From: Tanypteryx hageni
Lineage: Eukaryota; Arthropoda; Insecta; Odonata; Petaluridae
Length of the DNA stretch: 64,000 nucleotides
Direction of reading: 5' to 3'
NCBI GenBank assembly: GCA_028673005.1
Contig: CM054118.1
Coordinates: 63,669,401 to 63,733,400, forward strand
Below are positions 14,101 to 25,009 of this stretch, one piece after another. Both the position numbers and the translations under genes were made by a program. Numbering within the stretch: the first letter of the stretch is position 1; every line of letters starts with the position of its first letter. Under the pieces are notes generated by a model. It saw only the letters and a program-made list of their open reading frames with translations. It did not search any database and was not told where the DNA came from.

Positions 14101-17100
14101 AAAATGACCGAGGGTTTAGGTGTAAAGGCGACACTTTGTTTTCATTTATTTCCGGAAAAATCGCGTTCAAGGCGAACTGCGATTCGAGTTTCGTGTAGCA
14201 TTCATTAAAAAGCATTTATGAAACAAATTAGACAAGTAATTCGCTCTCTGGGCGCTACAACGCCGAGCCATCCCGTCATTTATGGCATTCATTTTGTCAT
14301 CTTTATGTAGGCTGCCGATCTGCATCTGCAATGTAGATGAGCGAAAACCTAAGCAGCTCGCCACTCACGGAGTCCGATAAATATTTATTTAATATCCAGA
14401 GCCAAGCCGGGTGCTTTAAAGGCCCGAGTGATTTGTATGCATTTACATACATGCGCCCGCAGCGAATGGCAATAAGTAATGCTGTAATTACGCGGAAAAC
14501 CTTCGGTTAATGCATCTAATGGCACGAAGCAAACATTGGCGATCACCTCGACGTGCAGTCTCGCGCACCATCGGCTACCACCGCGCAATATCGAATTATT
14601 TATCAGCCCTTTAATTAAACGCCCCAATCAGAATTCGCATTACTCCCGGATGCTGACGTTTTCCGAGGAAGACTCTCCTCGAATGATGCTAATGTTTTCT
14701 CCCAGCACCTGCGTCTACTCGAGCGCTTACGTCGAGGGCATGCGAAATGATTTCCCGATGAAAACGGTCCAAATTAAAGAGGATGGTGGTTAACCGACTT
14801 AAAATTTCCTTTAAGAGTTCCCCGTTCAATACGGTCAATTGATGGCGGAGCCGCCAACATTCGAGGCGCCACGCGAGGTTCCCCCACGCCCGCCAAACGG
14901 AGGGTGGTGTTATCAACCCTCCGAGCGCTTCGCGTCACTCATTTAAAACTCCCGTGGGATTCGATAAGGCGCACCCTTTCCCTGCGACGACCCCTTAAGA
15001 GACGCGCGCACTCAATCAAAGCATTATCACGGAATTTCTCTGTTCGCGGCGCACTAGCTTTCTCACCGAAAGCATTTTCTCGCCTCCCGCTTCATGCAAA
15101 TGAATCGTTTTAACTAATGTCCCCATCGGACTCGCATCGCCGAATTCTAGCGCGACGTCTCTTCCCCCACTTCCTCCATCTCGACCCCCCTCCCTCCCTC
15201 CCCCACCCTCCCCATACCCGCCCGACCACCTTCCCCTCCGTCCCCCGTTCTTTTATGCATGTCTCCATGGCAACGTTCCCCAATATAAGGAGGTTCGAAT
15301 AAAGAGCGAACCCTGGAAAATTCCTTGGGATCACTCAATAGCCTCTTTTTCATAGAAATCGTTCCGGAGCATTGTAAGCAGCCAGCTTTCGGGAAGTTGC
15401 GATCTCGCTCGGATGCACCCACTGTATTCAAGTGCATGTTGTTGATTCGTATTTTATTAATCGGCTTCGCTGGCTGATAGTTACAAAAAATGTTTTAGAG
15501 ATGACCAATGGCTGACGTACCAAAATGGTTTAGATAGGCAATATAACCCACGCTTTACAATAATATACGATGGATCTCTTTAAAAATCAACATGGCGCCC
15601 GTACTGGCTTTGGAAGAAGTAGGATCGTATCGCTGTGAAAATAAAAAATAGATTTTCGTCGGTGTTTCGAGAATATTACCTCTCTCGATTTAAGCGATCG
15701 CTTATCCACGTGATAATTCAAAAGGGTGCGTATTCATCGCGATATTTTAAATCTCAATCCTGGTTGCATTTTCAATTGTTTTCCAATAAAAACAACCGGT
15801 TGAAAAATCATAGCGACGTTAACGCATCGATGAAAATAACGAGATCAGTAGATTTATACGGTCTTTAGACGGCCAAAGTGTGCTTTATGGAGGCACCCAA
15901 TCACAGCAGAAAAATAAACGGGTCAATCTTTGCGATGCCGTGATTACGCCTTCGCGAGGTGGTTCGGATGAAATATCGGTGTTAACATTTTCATTATTTC
16001 CATCAGTGTTGCTTCTGGTCGCAAACGGGCGAAATAACGCAGACGACCAAAAATGTTTATCCGGAATAAATTACGAGTATCGGAATTTCGCGACGCGCTG
16101 GCATGGAGAAACATACGAGGCCTCAACTGGAATCGCCCAGCCCTTTACCAGACACCAGCTTCACCACCACGGACTTCCCCATCTGCTCCAAAAACCCTCC
16201 AAAATCAAAACCCTTCTCACGGCTCCCACACCTCCAGCCATCCATTCACCCTCACTCCATAATAATTCCAACTCATCTTCCCTCCAACCTATAAAGAAAA
16301 AAACCTACCCTAAGATTTTCTAGAGAACCCATTACCCTTGTTTTCCCTCACGTACCCGATATCCTTTTTTTTAAACCGTACCCTCGAGTGAAAAAATAAA
16401 CAAAATAATTATAACGCGGTGGTAGGAGCAGCAGCCTTACTATTCTCCTCCCGTTTTCTCCTACGCGTCTCCCCCTGCTTCTTCCCCCTCCCCTTCCTCT
16501 GATTCCTTTAAGGCGCACATTGACGCATGCATAGTCGATTATTGACCTGCCGTCCCCCCCCTCCCCACCCTCCTCACCCCCTCCTCCCCCTACTAACCCT
16601 CCCCCTATTCCGAGGGGTGCACTCTTCCACGCTTGAACCCAAATCTCGGCCACGCGAAAAAAGACCTCCGAATTATCTTCCTTCGATCTCGATATCCCAC
16701 GCAATCCTCGTAACGGAGTTCCGACGCGTACGCATATATTGCGGTCTATCCGAAACTACATTAAAACGTATCAAATAAATAAAGAGGAGAAAGAATTAAA
16801 ATAAAGATGCGAGATGTTTGTCGGAGCGCCCACCCCTGACTGTTCGTGGTACCGCGGAACAGCGCGCATGTGCGACTCGCGACCAGACCACCCGTGAGAG
16901 AGATTCCACTACTCCCGCAGTGTCGATAACTAATTGGACAGCGTAAACGCGTTGTCGTTAATAAATCTTCGAAAATAAAGAGGGAGAGGAAAAGGAAACG
17001 CGGAATAATTTAAGACTTCCTCTCCGGTATGCAAGAGGGCACTCGCCATGCAAATTTCTCACCGAAAGGGCTTCCCGTATATATCTTTTTCGGATCGAGT

Positions 17101-18484
17101 AAGATTGGTCGAATTCCCTCTCCGACGATGCGGACGCATTCCATCAGGCGTCGAAGAATAGAGACGAGTGATTTCTCTCCATCTTTCCTCGACTAGGAGG
17201 AATGTTCTAGGGCAGATGCCCGCCATTATGCTTTGTGAGGCAAATTTTAAGACTCGTTCTTCTGCGAATGAGGGAATTCGTATCTCCAACGCGGAGATTA
17301 TTCGATTTTTTCCCTTGCGCCAATACGCAATGAATTTCCTGGAAATTTTCCATAGATTACAGAACGAAACAATTTCGCGGCCTGGCCTCAATGAAATGGA
17401 AACTCGCGCGATACTACGCATAAAATTAAGGTTTAATGGTTTTAAGTGTCGGGTTGTACTTCTCAGTCGTAGATTTCATCTGTTATTTCAAACTTGAGAT
17501 GACCGAGATATACAAATTTTACTTTGAGAATAATTTCTTTCCAATGCATGTTTTTACGTAACTATGTTTTTTCCACCTGTATTCTGAATGCTATAATTAA
17601 TTACATGCGTGATTGGAGCATATAAAATAGAATTAAATGGAAAGGGCAACTTATTTGCGGAATGATTGGGTTGGACTGTCCGCTTCGAAATTCGATCGTT
17701 AGTTGCAGAAAAAAATCTAATGGAAGGTCGACAATGCGCACAGCGAAACAGTTAAACATTCGCATTGCCGCATCCAGCAATAATATAATTAATCAATAAA
17801 TTTCTTTCATAAAAGCTACCGAACCATGCATTTGAAAGAAATTAACCAAGCACGGAAATATTAAACTCGATGATCCGAAATATATTCATCGGCTCGCAAT
17901 GTTGAAAAATGAAAAGAGAAAATGAATATTCGATAAATTTATCAATAAAAAAACAAAATCGACTTTTGGAAGTCTATACAATAAAAAAATGCACATCTGA
18001 TCTTAAATCAAAGAGAAACAAAGTATTTTTATCTAAAGGTTCTCTTAACATTCGACAGTGAAAAAATTATATTCCCGTTCCGAAAAAAATCTCTCTCCAT
18101 CCCTTTTCCGCTGCCAGGAAGGATGTGCAGTTACTGCGGAACACCTTCAGCGGAACAGAGAAAGAGACGGAGAGTGTACGGTGGGATGCGTGGGAAGCGA
18201 CACACCCACCGAACACACCGGATTAAAAAACACGGTTTTTTCAGATCCCGGGAGGAAGGACGGCCAAGAGATAGCAGCCTTCGGTGTGGCGTGTGCCAAA
18301 CACGGGAGGAGGCCTCTCTCTCTCCGTCGATAGAGGAGAGGTGGTGGGGTGAGCGAGAGAGGTATGCAGGGAGGGCACGGCCGAGATGAAATAATGGGCG
18401 CCGCCGCCGAGAAAAGATGTTTGCCGCCGCTCTCGCGTGAAAGTAGTGTTTGGTCCATCCCGACCCAAACACCGAGCGACTCAC
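14101..18484. other. CpG-richer flank or intron with C-rich pyrimidine tracts
   Basis: The composition is less AT-rich and visibly richer in CpG than the DNA after 19,000. Plus-strand C/T tracts lie at about 15,160-15,245 and 16,140-16,620. No exon was found on either strand. Its position directly downstream (minus strand) of the signal-peptide exon makes it the likely first intron of that gene, where regulatory DNA would not be surprising; I have no direct evidence for an enhancer. Confidence 0.45.
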
Positions 18485-18586
18485 CTCCTCGGCGAACTCG
18501 AAGTCGCCCTCGAATTTCCTCTTCCTCTTGGCATCACTCGCAGCCGCCAGCAGGCCCACGAGCAGGATAATCCAAATGCCCTTCAT
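18485..18586 (-). CDS. First coding exon of a secreted protein (remaining exons outside window)
   Basis: The exon starts with ATG at 18,586 and encodes 34 residues before a consensus donor (GAGGAG followed by gtgagt at 18,484-18,479), ending in phase 0. Residues 1-19 are a clear signal peptide: Met-Lys, a hydrophobic core rich in Ile, Leu, Val and Ala, then Ala-Ser-Asp-Ala. A basic KRKRK stretch and an acidic-aromatic segment (FEGDFEFAEE) follow, with a possible furin-like dibasic site between. Such N-termini occur on arthropod extracellular and cuticle proteins; from memory it resembles chitin-deacetylase precursors, but this is a guess. The sequence just before the ATG (ctt-cgcag) could also be a splice acceptor, so an upstream non-coding exon is possible. 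Later exons would lie beyond coordinate 1, implying a first intron of at least 18 kb. Confidence 0.6.
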
Positions 18587-20850
18587 CTGCGAAGGTGCAC
18601 CGCTGGTTACGAACCTGCAGGTTCGCGCAGTGGAGAGGAACGATTGACGAGACGCTCCCTCGCTTTTTCTTTACTCTCTTTCCCTGAGGCGACGCACGCA
18701 ATAAGAACGAGGAAAAAGACGCCCGGGAGTGGAGCCTCTGACGCGTCAAACAGGGTACGGACACCCCAAAAGGTTTGACAGAATATCCTGACGAAGAGTG
18801 CGGCTATCCGTGCAAGCGCTACACAGAGGATTGAAAAAGAGTTCGATAGTGGCAGCTGACGGAAGCTACATGCGCATACGTGGAGGCAAATGAAACCACT
18901 GCGCAAGCCTCTCTCCTGGTCCAGGTAGTTCGTAAATCGACCACGAGAAGCAGGGTGGTCCAGAAAGACACCTTTTAACTCGTAACATTCTATTTTGTAA
19001 ATACAGAAAAGTAGGTACATTGTGTCACAATGTCAAAGAATTTATTTTTGCAATGTAATTGGTAGCTATGAGTACGGCACCATGGAGCATGTCGGTAGTC
19101 AAATTGCGGATAATTACAATTCGGGATTGTAAATAAGAATGCGAGATGATATAGCGAATTCCGAAGGGATTATTAATAATTTCATTATTGCATCAAAATG
19201 ATTTGTTATGGCGCGAGCGCCTCAATAGAAGTAATGCGGCTTACAATTAGATCATTAAATTTTCGAAATCTCCATGGATTGTATTTGTTATTTTGTGCAA
19301 GTTAACGGAAATATTCCTTCGTGGAGCGTTTTTCGAGAGCGAAGATGGTATTGCAAATCTGGTTCTTTTTACTACGAGTAATTTTTCGTACTGATTGACA
19401 AAATAAATTATACAAAGAGGTCGTTCGACAAATATAAAGGGGTCAATCAATTTGCAGTCGTTTTAAATATTCTCACAAACGATTCCGAAATCAAATCTAG
19501 TCGGGTAAAAATGCTCAAATTAATTTAAACAAATTCAATTCTTAGTGCCTTTAAAAATAATATTACTATTTAATTTCCAGTCATTCCACTTTATATTAAT
19601 TTTTTTGATAAACGTAATTCACATATATTGCTATGAGAATCGTATTTATCATTAGGCACAAAAGGACCATAACTACATTTGAATTAGTGCTCCCCAAACT
19701 AAATAAAAATTTTTATAAGCATAAGAAATATGCAAATAAACTATTAAGGGTTAACAAACTGTCAACATAAGGGAGTGTTATAATGTGGGACTTTCATACA
19801 TTATTTCATTATGATTAAATAATCATGTCAACAACAATGGGCCTAAACAGGTTTTTTTTTCTGTTTCACTGCTATGATATCACATTTTATTTTTTAATAA
19901 TATTATTCCAAAGTTTACTTTGAACCAACTTGTAAATAGAATAAAATAAAAGAGAGCAATTAAAGCATTTATACCTTTTTTTGAACAATATTTATTGTTG
20001 AATTCCATAAAAGTGAATATAACCAGGTATATAAACAAATAAGGCTCAAAAAACCTGTAGTATTTGTATAAAAGACGAATAAAATTATATCTTACCAAAA
20101 GAAAATTGAAAAATATGACGAGCTAGAGAGATTCAAACGTGTGTGTATTTCTGGCTAACCAACCTCTTGGATTATTATAACCATAACTCCTTACACAACA
20201 GACACACTCACAAGGGAGGAGGGAAACCATGCTCGAATTAGCCTACTCTTGATGAAGAGCACCAAGGAGGCCAACCGGAGATTCAAACCTACTGGTCATA
20301 GGTTATATTCAATCACAGGAGAAAGGATAAAAAGTATTCATGTGAACAGACTTGAGAGATACACCAAAATCCAATTTTTAAGTAGTACCGTTTTACTGGA
20401 AAGGCCGGATTTATGGAATGAAAAAACTAGGTGATGGAATTTGAACTTGGCTCCTTATAGTTTCAAGAAGGAGCAAATAATGAAGTTCTTTACTGAAAAT
20501 GAGCCCAAAAACCAGGTATGAAAAGAAAAGTGATGAATCCAGATTTTAACAACGTAGTGTTTGAGTGGTGATGTCACATGAAGTTCCACATCTCAGATGA
20601 CTGCCACTAGTGTCTCTAAACAGAGCTTACGTATCTTCAAGCACTTTAAGATAAAATATTTGTATTATATTTTTTACCGCATTAAGTATTCGTTACTTTC
20701 TAAGGTTATTCATATTTTTGTGCATGTCAGTATAATTCTATGGGTTCATTATCCAATGCCGGCTTTAAGGAAAATCCTTTTATAGGTAATTAACTCAGTT
20801 CCAAGCTACTCTGTAAAAGCGGGACTTTGACGTATAATCCACTAGGAAAG
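18587..20850. other. Upstream region of the secreted-protein gene, then AT-rich DNA
   Basis: Positions 18,587 to about 19,000 would contain the 5' untranslated region and promoter of the minus-strand gene; I could not pick a TATA box or start site. From about 19,450 the DNA becomes strongly AT-rich with no recognised feature. Confidence 0.4.
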
Positions 20851-20929
20851 CCTTCAGTTTGTGAAATTCCATACTTTGGAACAATTAAAGCAACAAACTA
20901 AGAAAAAAATTTCCACTATATTGCTAAAA

Positions 20930-22010
20930 AGACAGCTAGACATGTTCCTGTCACACCTGAATGCTTTACATCAGGGGTTCTTAACCAGGGAGGCTCACTT
21001 CCCCAAGAGAGGTGAGGAGATGTAATGCAGTCAACATGGCATCCGCACACACTCAGCCATTTGCACACAAGCGCTTGTAAAGACATGAATGAATTATTTC
21101 TAAGAATAATAAGTATGAGATTTTAAGTTTAAGATGGGCTTTTATACTGCATAGTATGTTATCCTAAGAGGGAGGTGAGGTCAGGAATTTGAGCTACAGG
21201 GGAGGGGAGTCAAGAAAAAGGTTATGAACCATTGCTTTACATCCTTCTATTAATTTCAAATTAGAAAATAATAAACTTAACTTTTTAGACCTCACACAAA
21301 AAATAATTATTTTATTAATTTCTCTATTTTTTAAAACCCACTTTTACACACCACACAATACATAATACTTCAAAACAACCTCTCTCCTATAAACATGCAG
21401 CCTATCACAGTATGATCCATAGACTCCTGAACATTCCTTTATCACAGGCAAACTTTGGATTAGAATTAAATACCATTGAACAAATTGCCACAGAAAATGG
21501 ATTCTCAAGTAAATTAATTGATGACCTTATTTTTAGGAAACAGCAAAAAATGGCTATTTCAAAAAATTCCCCCCCCTCCCCTTGCCTTTAGCTGCCGAAA
21601 AACCATAACAGTGCAAATTACCTTTCTTAGGACCCACTAGTTACAAAATTGCAAATTTGCTTCCTTCCAACAAATTCAGATCAGCTTTCTACAGTTTATG
21701 CAATCCATTTTAAATAGCAAACACAAATTGTAATGACTGTAATGTGGAATATAACAGGCAAACTGAAAGAAATTGTAGTATTTAAAGTAGCATAATAAAT
21801 GTTTTCGCACTTTACAAAAAATCATATAGAAAACAACCATTCATTGGATTTTAATGTCTCAGTTTTACATTTCCACATAAAAGGATCCAAATTAGATCAC
21901 TTGGAACAAATCGAAATAATTCAACACACAAAATTCTCACTCATTAGTCAATTATCATCTCTTTCCCTACCACTCCCCACTGCTAGACATTTACCTTTAC
22001 CCTTTCCAGG
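20930..22010 (+). pseudogene. Penelope-like retroelement fragment (RT end and GIY-YIG-type end), decayed
   Basis: The plus strand reads as scattered, frameshifted pieces of a Penelope-like polyprotein. Before the hAT insertion comes FLSHLNALH; directly after it come INFKLE and NNKLNFLDL. Then SMIHRLLNIPLS and IATENGF appear (about 21,405-21,510), typical of the C-terminal part of the reverse transcriptase. A cysteine pair in CNDCNVEY (about 21,735) fits the start of the GIY-YIG endonuclease region. The C-terminal LHFHIKGSKLDHLEQIEII (about 21,860-21,920) matches the minus-strand copy at 60,525-60,620. Stops and frameshifts make it non-functional. The 5' limit is uncertain. Confidence 0.7.
20972..21234. 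mobile_element. hAT MITE inserted in the Penelope-like fragment
   Basis: This 263-bp element has imperfect inverted ends (CAGGGGTTCTTAACC and CAATGGTTCATAACC) and a perfect 8-bp target-site duplication CTTTACAT (20,964-20,971 and 21,235-21,242). The interrupted retroelement reading frame resumes across the insertion if the element and one duplication copy are ignored, which independently confirms the boundaries. It has no coding capacity. Confidence 0.9.
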
Positions 22011-22237
22011 GACGTAACTAGGGAAGGGCCTGGGGGGACCCTGGCCCCCCTTTATAAGTTTTCAGCTCCCCCTTGTCCCACCTGCTGAATACTGTATTTT
22101 TAAAATAAATTAATCAAGTATTTGATGTTTTTATTCTTAATAAATAATTTCCATTTGTGTGACAAGCGCAGTAAAAATAGTTAAAACATTTTTTAATATT
22201 ATTGTTTATTGTATTTTTTTTTAATTTTAAATTTTTT
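22011..22237. mobile_element. Truncated hAT-type end next to a duplication breakpoint
   Basis: The sequence begins with CAGGGACGTAACTAGGGAAG followed by G/C-rich arms, the same end style as the elements at 11,045 and 56,356. No opposite terminus is found: the sequence runs into an A/T-rich junction at 22,238, where the duplicated ZCCHC7 5' segment begins. Confidence 0.5.
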
Positions 22238-23845
22238 AAAAGTTTAAGCATATGCTTAAAGCATTAAGCAAAAGCTCGGTTTTATTCACACAATTTTAAG
22301 CAAATGCTTAAGAAAATTCCTAAAAATAAGCAAATGCTTATTCTTTCTAGCAAAAGCAAATGCTATTTTTTTATTCACCCCAAATTAAGCATTTGCTCAA
22401 AAAGTGAGGGAAATCTTAAGCATAAGCATTTGCTTATTTTTTATTCACTCGGCCCATTGTCTTTAAGGACTGACATCATAGAATAATGATTTTAATTAGA
22501 GGTCATAAATGAAGAGTTTAAAGTAAAACGTCAATGGGGACTGAATATTGTTTAACATTTAAAGTCCCAATATTTAATTTCCAAGCAGCTCTTTACCAAC
22601 TAAATTTGAAAAAGCGGCCATATTAGTTCTCAAATGCATGAATACACAGGAAAATAAAGGTTAGTATTATAAATGTTCCTCAGTAGAGTTTTGATTCCAT
22701 TTATCACTTTAAAAAATGCGAGGAAATGTTAACGGCCTTAGGCATTTTGAATGATAAGAAATAAATTTCATTTGAATTGGTCGAGGGGAAACTTACGTAC
22801 TTCAGAAATCAATTTAAGACAATAATAGGGTATTTTCGAGGGCAGTTTGCTCAAAACGATAGTGCTGGGGTTAATCATCCTATAAACCGTAATGATTAAG
22901 GCGGACAAAATAGAAAATTTGTCAAAGGAAACTACTACATGAAATTAGTCAGATATACAGCTAAACTAAGATAAAATAGTTTAGATTATTAAAAACGATC
23001 AACTATATATGGATATAAAAAGATGTCACAATTATAGAATTTACCGATTTAAAAAAAGATATTTTGACACATGAAACATTTCATTGAATACTTAACTAAT
23101 ACCGATATGTATAGATAAAAACTAATAACAAATTTCAAACGCTGAAATTTTTGTTCCAATTTTCTGGAAAACATGTTAACATTATAATTAGGGAGTATAT
23201 TTCTACACACACAATACTTTTCCGCCGAATCCTTATTTATTAACTCCGCATTTGCAATCACTAAATATTAGTCGAGTACGGAATATCTGTGCTTCAATAA
23301 GTTAAAAAAATTCGAATCTCATAATGTATCAGATGAATCGAGAAAAAGAAATGTATGAAAACAGCTGCTTTGATACCTATAAATAAACAAATTCGAAAAA
23401 ATTATCCTTGATATAGCACGTAAATGAAATCATTAATTTAAAACTCATTGTGTATTTATCTATCCTCAAAATAGGCGAATAAATTTAATTATTGCCATCT
23501 TTAGAATTGTAAGCCATTAACCTCCTATGACAACAGAGCAACAGAAGAAATTGTTGATGAATAAAAAAAGACTAACGATAATTTCCTGATCGACCTCGAT
23601 TATCGTGATGAAGAGTGGCACGTGGAATAACACCAATAAACATTGCAGAACGAAATGTAAATGTTTTGTGAAGGTATGTATTTCATAATAATGCTTTTAC
23701 GGTTACTTTTGTTTGTGTAACATACATCTAAGATCTAAAATTCGAAAGAGAAACGGTTGTTATTATTGCCAGTCGTCATTGACTAACATTTTAAAATGGC
23801 TTTATTAATTTCAGACCAATGGAGGCCTGGGAAGAAGTTAGTGAT
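22238..23845 (+). pseudogene. Truncated duplicate of the ZCCHC7-like gene 5' end
   Basis: This 1,608-bp block repeats 29,251-30,858 at a constant offset of 7,013 bp. I saw no difference in the parts compared by eye, including two shared 60- and 70-codon chance frames. It carries the right arm of the palindrome-array element, the presumed promoter, non-coding exon 1, intron 1 with its acceptor, and the ATG (23,819) plus the first nine codons. It then breaks at 23,845 inside the coding exon into unrelated repeat sequence, so it can encode only a short out-of-context peptide. It could still act as a second promoter. It could also be an assembly artefact, since near-identical copies a few kb apart can come from unmerged haplotypes. 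Confidence 0.9.
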
Positions 23846-23859
23846 ATAGCAGTACTGTA

Positions 23860-23965
23860 CATAAATCTGTGAAACACCTGATGATGACATTGTTACATTG
23901 AAACCTGGTCATGTTTTTGAGCAATATAGTGGAATTTTAACATAGTTTGCTGTTTTATTTATTCC
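23860..23965 (+). mobile_element. 3' tail of a retroelement, Penelope type
   Basis: The sequence contains CACCTGATGATGACATTG, then TTGAAACCTGGTCATG and a GTGGAATTTTAAC-like end. It matches in layout the reverse-complement tail at about 60,247-60,330. Only the tail is present. It starts right after the broken end of the ZCCHC7 duplicate. Confidence 0.5.
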
Positions 23966-24078
23966 AAAGACTCAAGAGAAATGGAATATGTATTAGTACC
24001 TAAAAAATAAATAATCTCCAGAGCAATCTCTGGCTTTTGCAAGTCCTCATGTTCCCCAATGAAATAACATTGTATGTC

Positions 24079-24379
24079 AGCAGTTCCCAAATGTTTTTGG
24101 CTCATAGATCTCCTTTCTGAAATTGTCATTAATCCCTCTTAACAACCACCACCATTTTAAATCTGGTCATATCTTTGAAACTTATATGTATACCTAGAAC
24201 CATTGCATGAAAATCTGCAGCCTGGTGCATAAAGACAAACTGCCACCCCAATTCACGACACTAGAATGCAGATCAAAGGTGGCGCTGCTATGTTGCCACC
24301 CCTAGAAAAATGCGTACCTCTAAAACTCACCACATGTGACAGCTCTGCTTATGCCTATTTGCTAAAAAATATGCATATA
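24079..24379. mobile_element. Possible hAT left-end fragment
   Basis: The motif CAGCAGTTCCCAAATGTTTT at 24,087 resembles the hAT end at 26,268. No opposite terminus or target-site duplication was found, so this is a weak call. The rest up to 24,379 shows nothing recognisable. Confidence 0.3.
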
Positions 24380-24897
24380 CAGTAGAGTCTCGATTATCCG
24401 TGGTAAAGAGGGCCAAGCTAACCTCGGATAATGATAAACTCGAATAAAACAGAAGTTTCATTTTTAGGTATTAAAAATAGGCCTATGTATGTTCAAAAAA
24501 TTTATTTTATACATACGTAACTAAACTAAAAGAACAGTTAATTATATTACTTAAACAAAATAGTCTTTTAATGATTTCTGCCTAACTTTGGTAGATTGCT
24601 TTTTGGCAGCCATGTTACGCCACCTTTTGATGACTGACTCAACGATCCGAGCCTCCGTCGAGAGAACCATGCCTTGGTTACATGCATTGTTGTGACTGAA
24701 TGCAGCTATATGCTTCATGAATCTTACACTATGTATCAACTTAAAACTGAAGTCGTGAGGAGTCATGATTGACATGTGGTAAATAACCTATTACCTTGAC
24801 CACCAGCTAAAAACAACATTGTATGTATTTAGAGGGGGCTGCCTCGGTTAACACGGAAGCTCGTATAAGCAGGGCTCGGATAATCGAGACTCTACTG
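24380..24897 (-). mobile_element. Internally deleted Tigger/pogo element
   Basis: The 518-bp element has inverted termini CAGTAGAGTCTCGATTATCC, near-perfect at both ends, flanked by TA dinucleotides (24,378-24,379 and 24,898-24,899). Such TA-flanked CAGT ends are typical of pogo/Tigger elements. A minus-strand open frame (24,775-24,551, 74 codons) ends in RIVESVIKRWRN followed by SLKDYFV, which looks like the acidic-to-basic C-terminal tail of Tigger transposases. The catalytic core is missing. Confidence 0.82.
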
Positions 24898-25009
24898 TAC
24901 TTGGATTTTGCAACTAATCTGCGACTTCAATTCATTTGAGGGAAGCTGTAAAACATATTTTAATATTCTATTTATAATTCAAGATTCCAAGGGATTCATG
25001 GACAAGTGT

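Noticed and set aside
15094..17056. Two octamer-like ATGCAAAT motifs as an enhancer
   Set aside because: An 8-mer is expected about this often by chance in 64 kb on both strands.
18131..18484. Extension of the signal-peptide frame to 151 codons
   Set aside because: A consensus donor occurs at codon 34 and the continuation loses protein-like composition, so this part is taken as intron.
22304..23261. Identical open frames of 60 and 70 codons in both copies of the duplicated block (also 29,317-30,274)
   Set aside because: Their identity comes from the DNA duplication. One lies inside palindrome arrays of the mobile element; neither looks like a protein.
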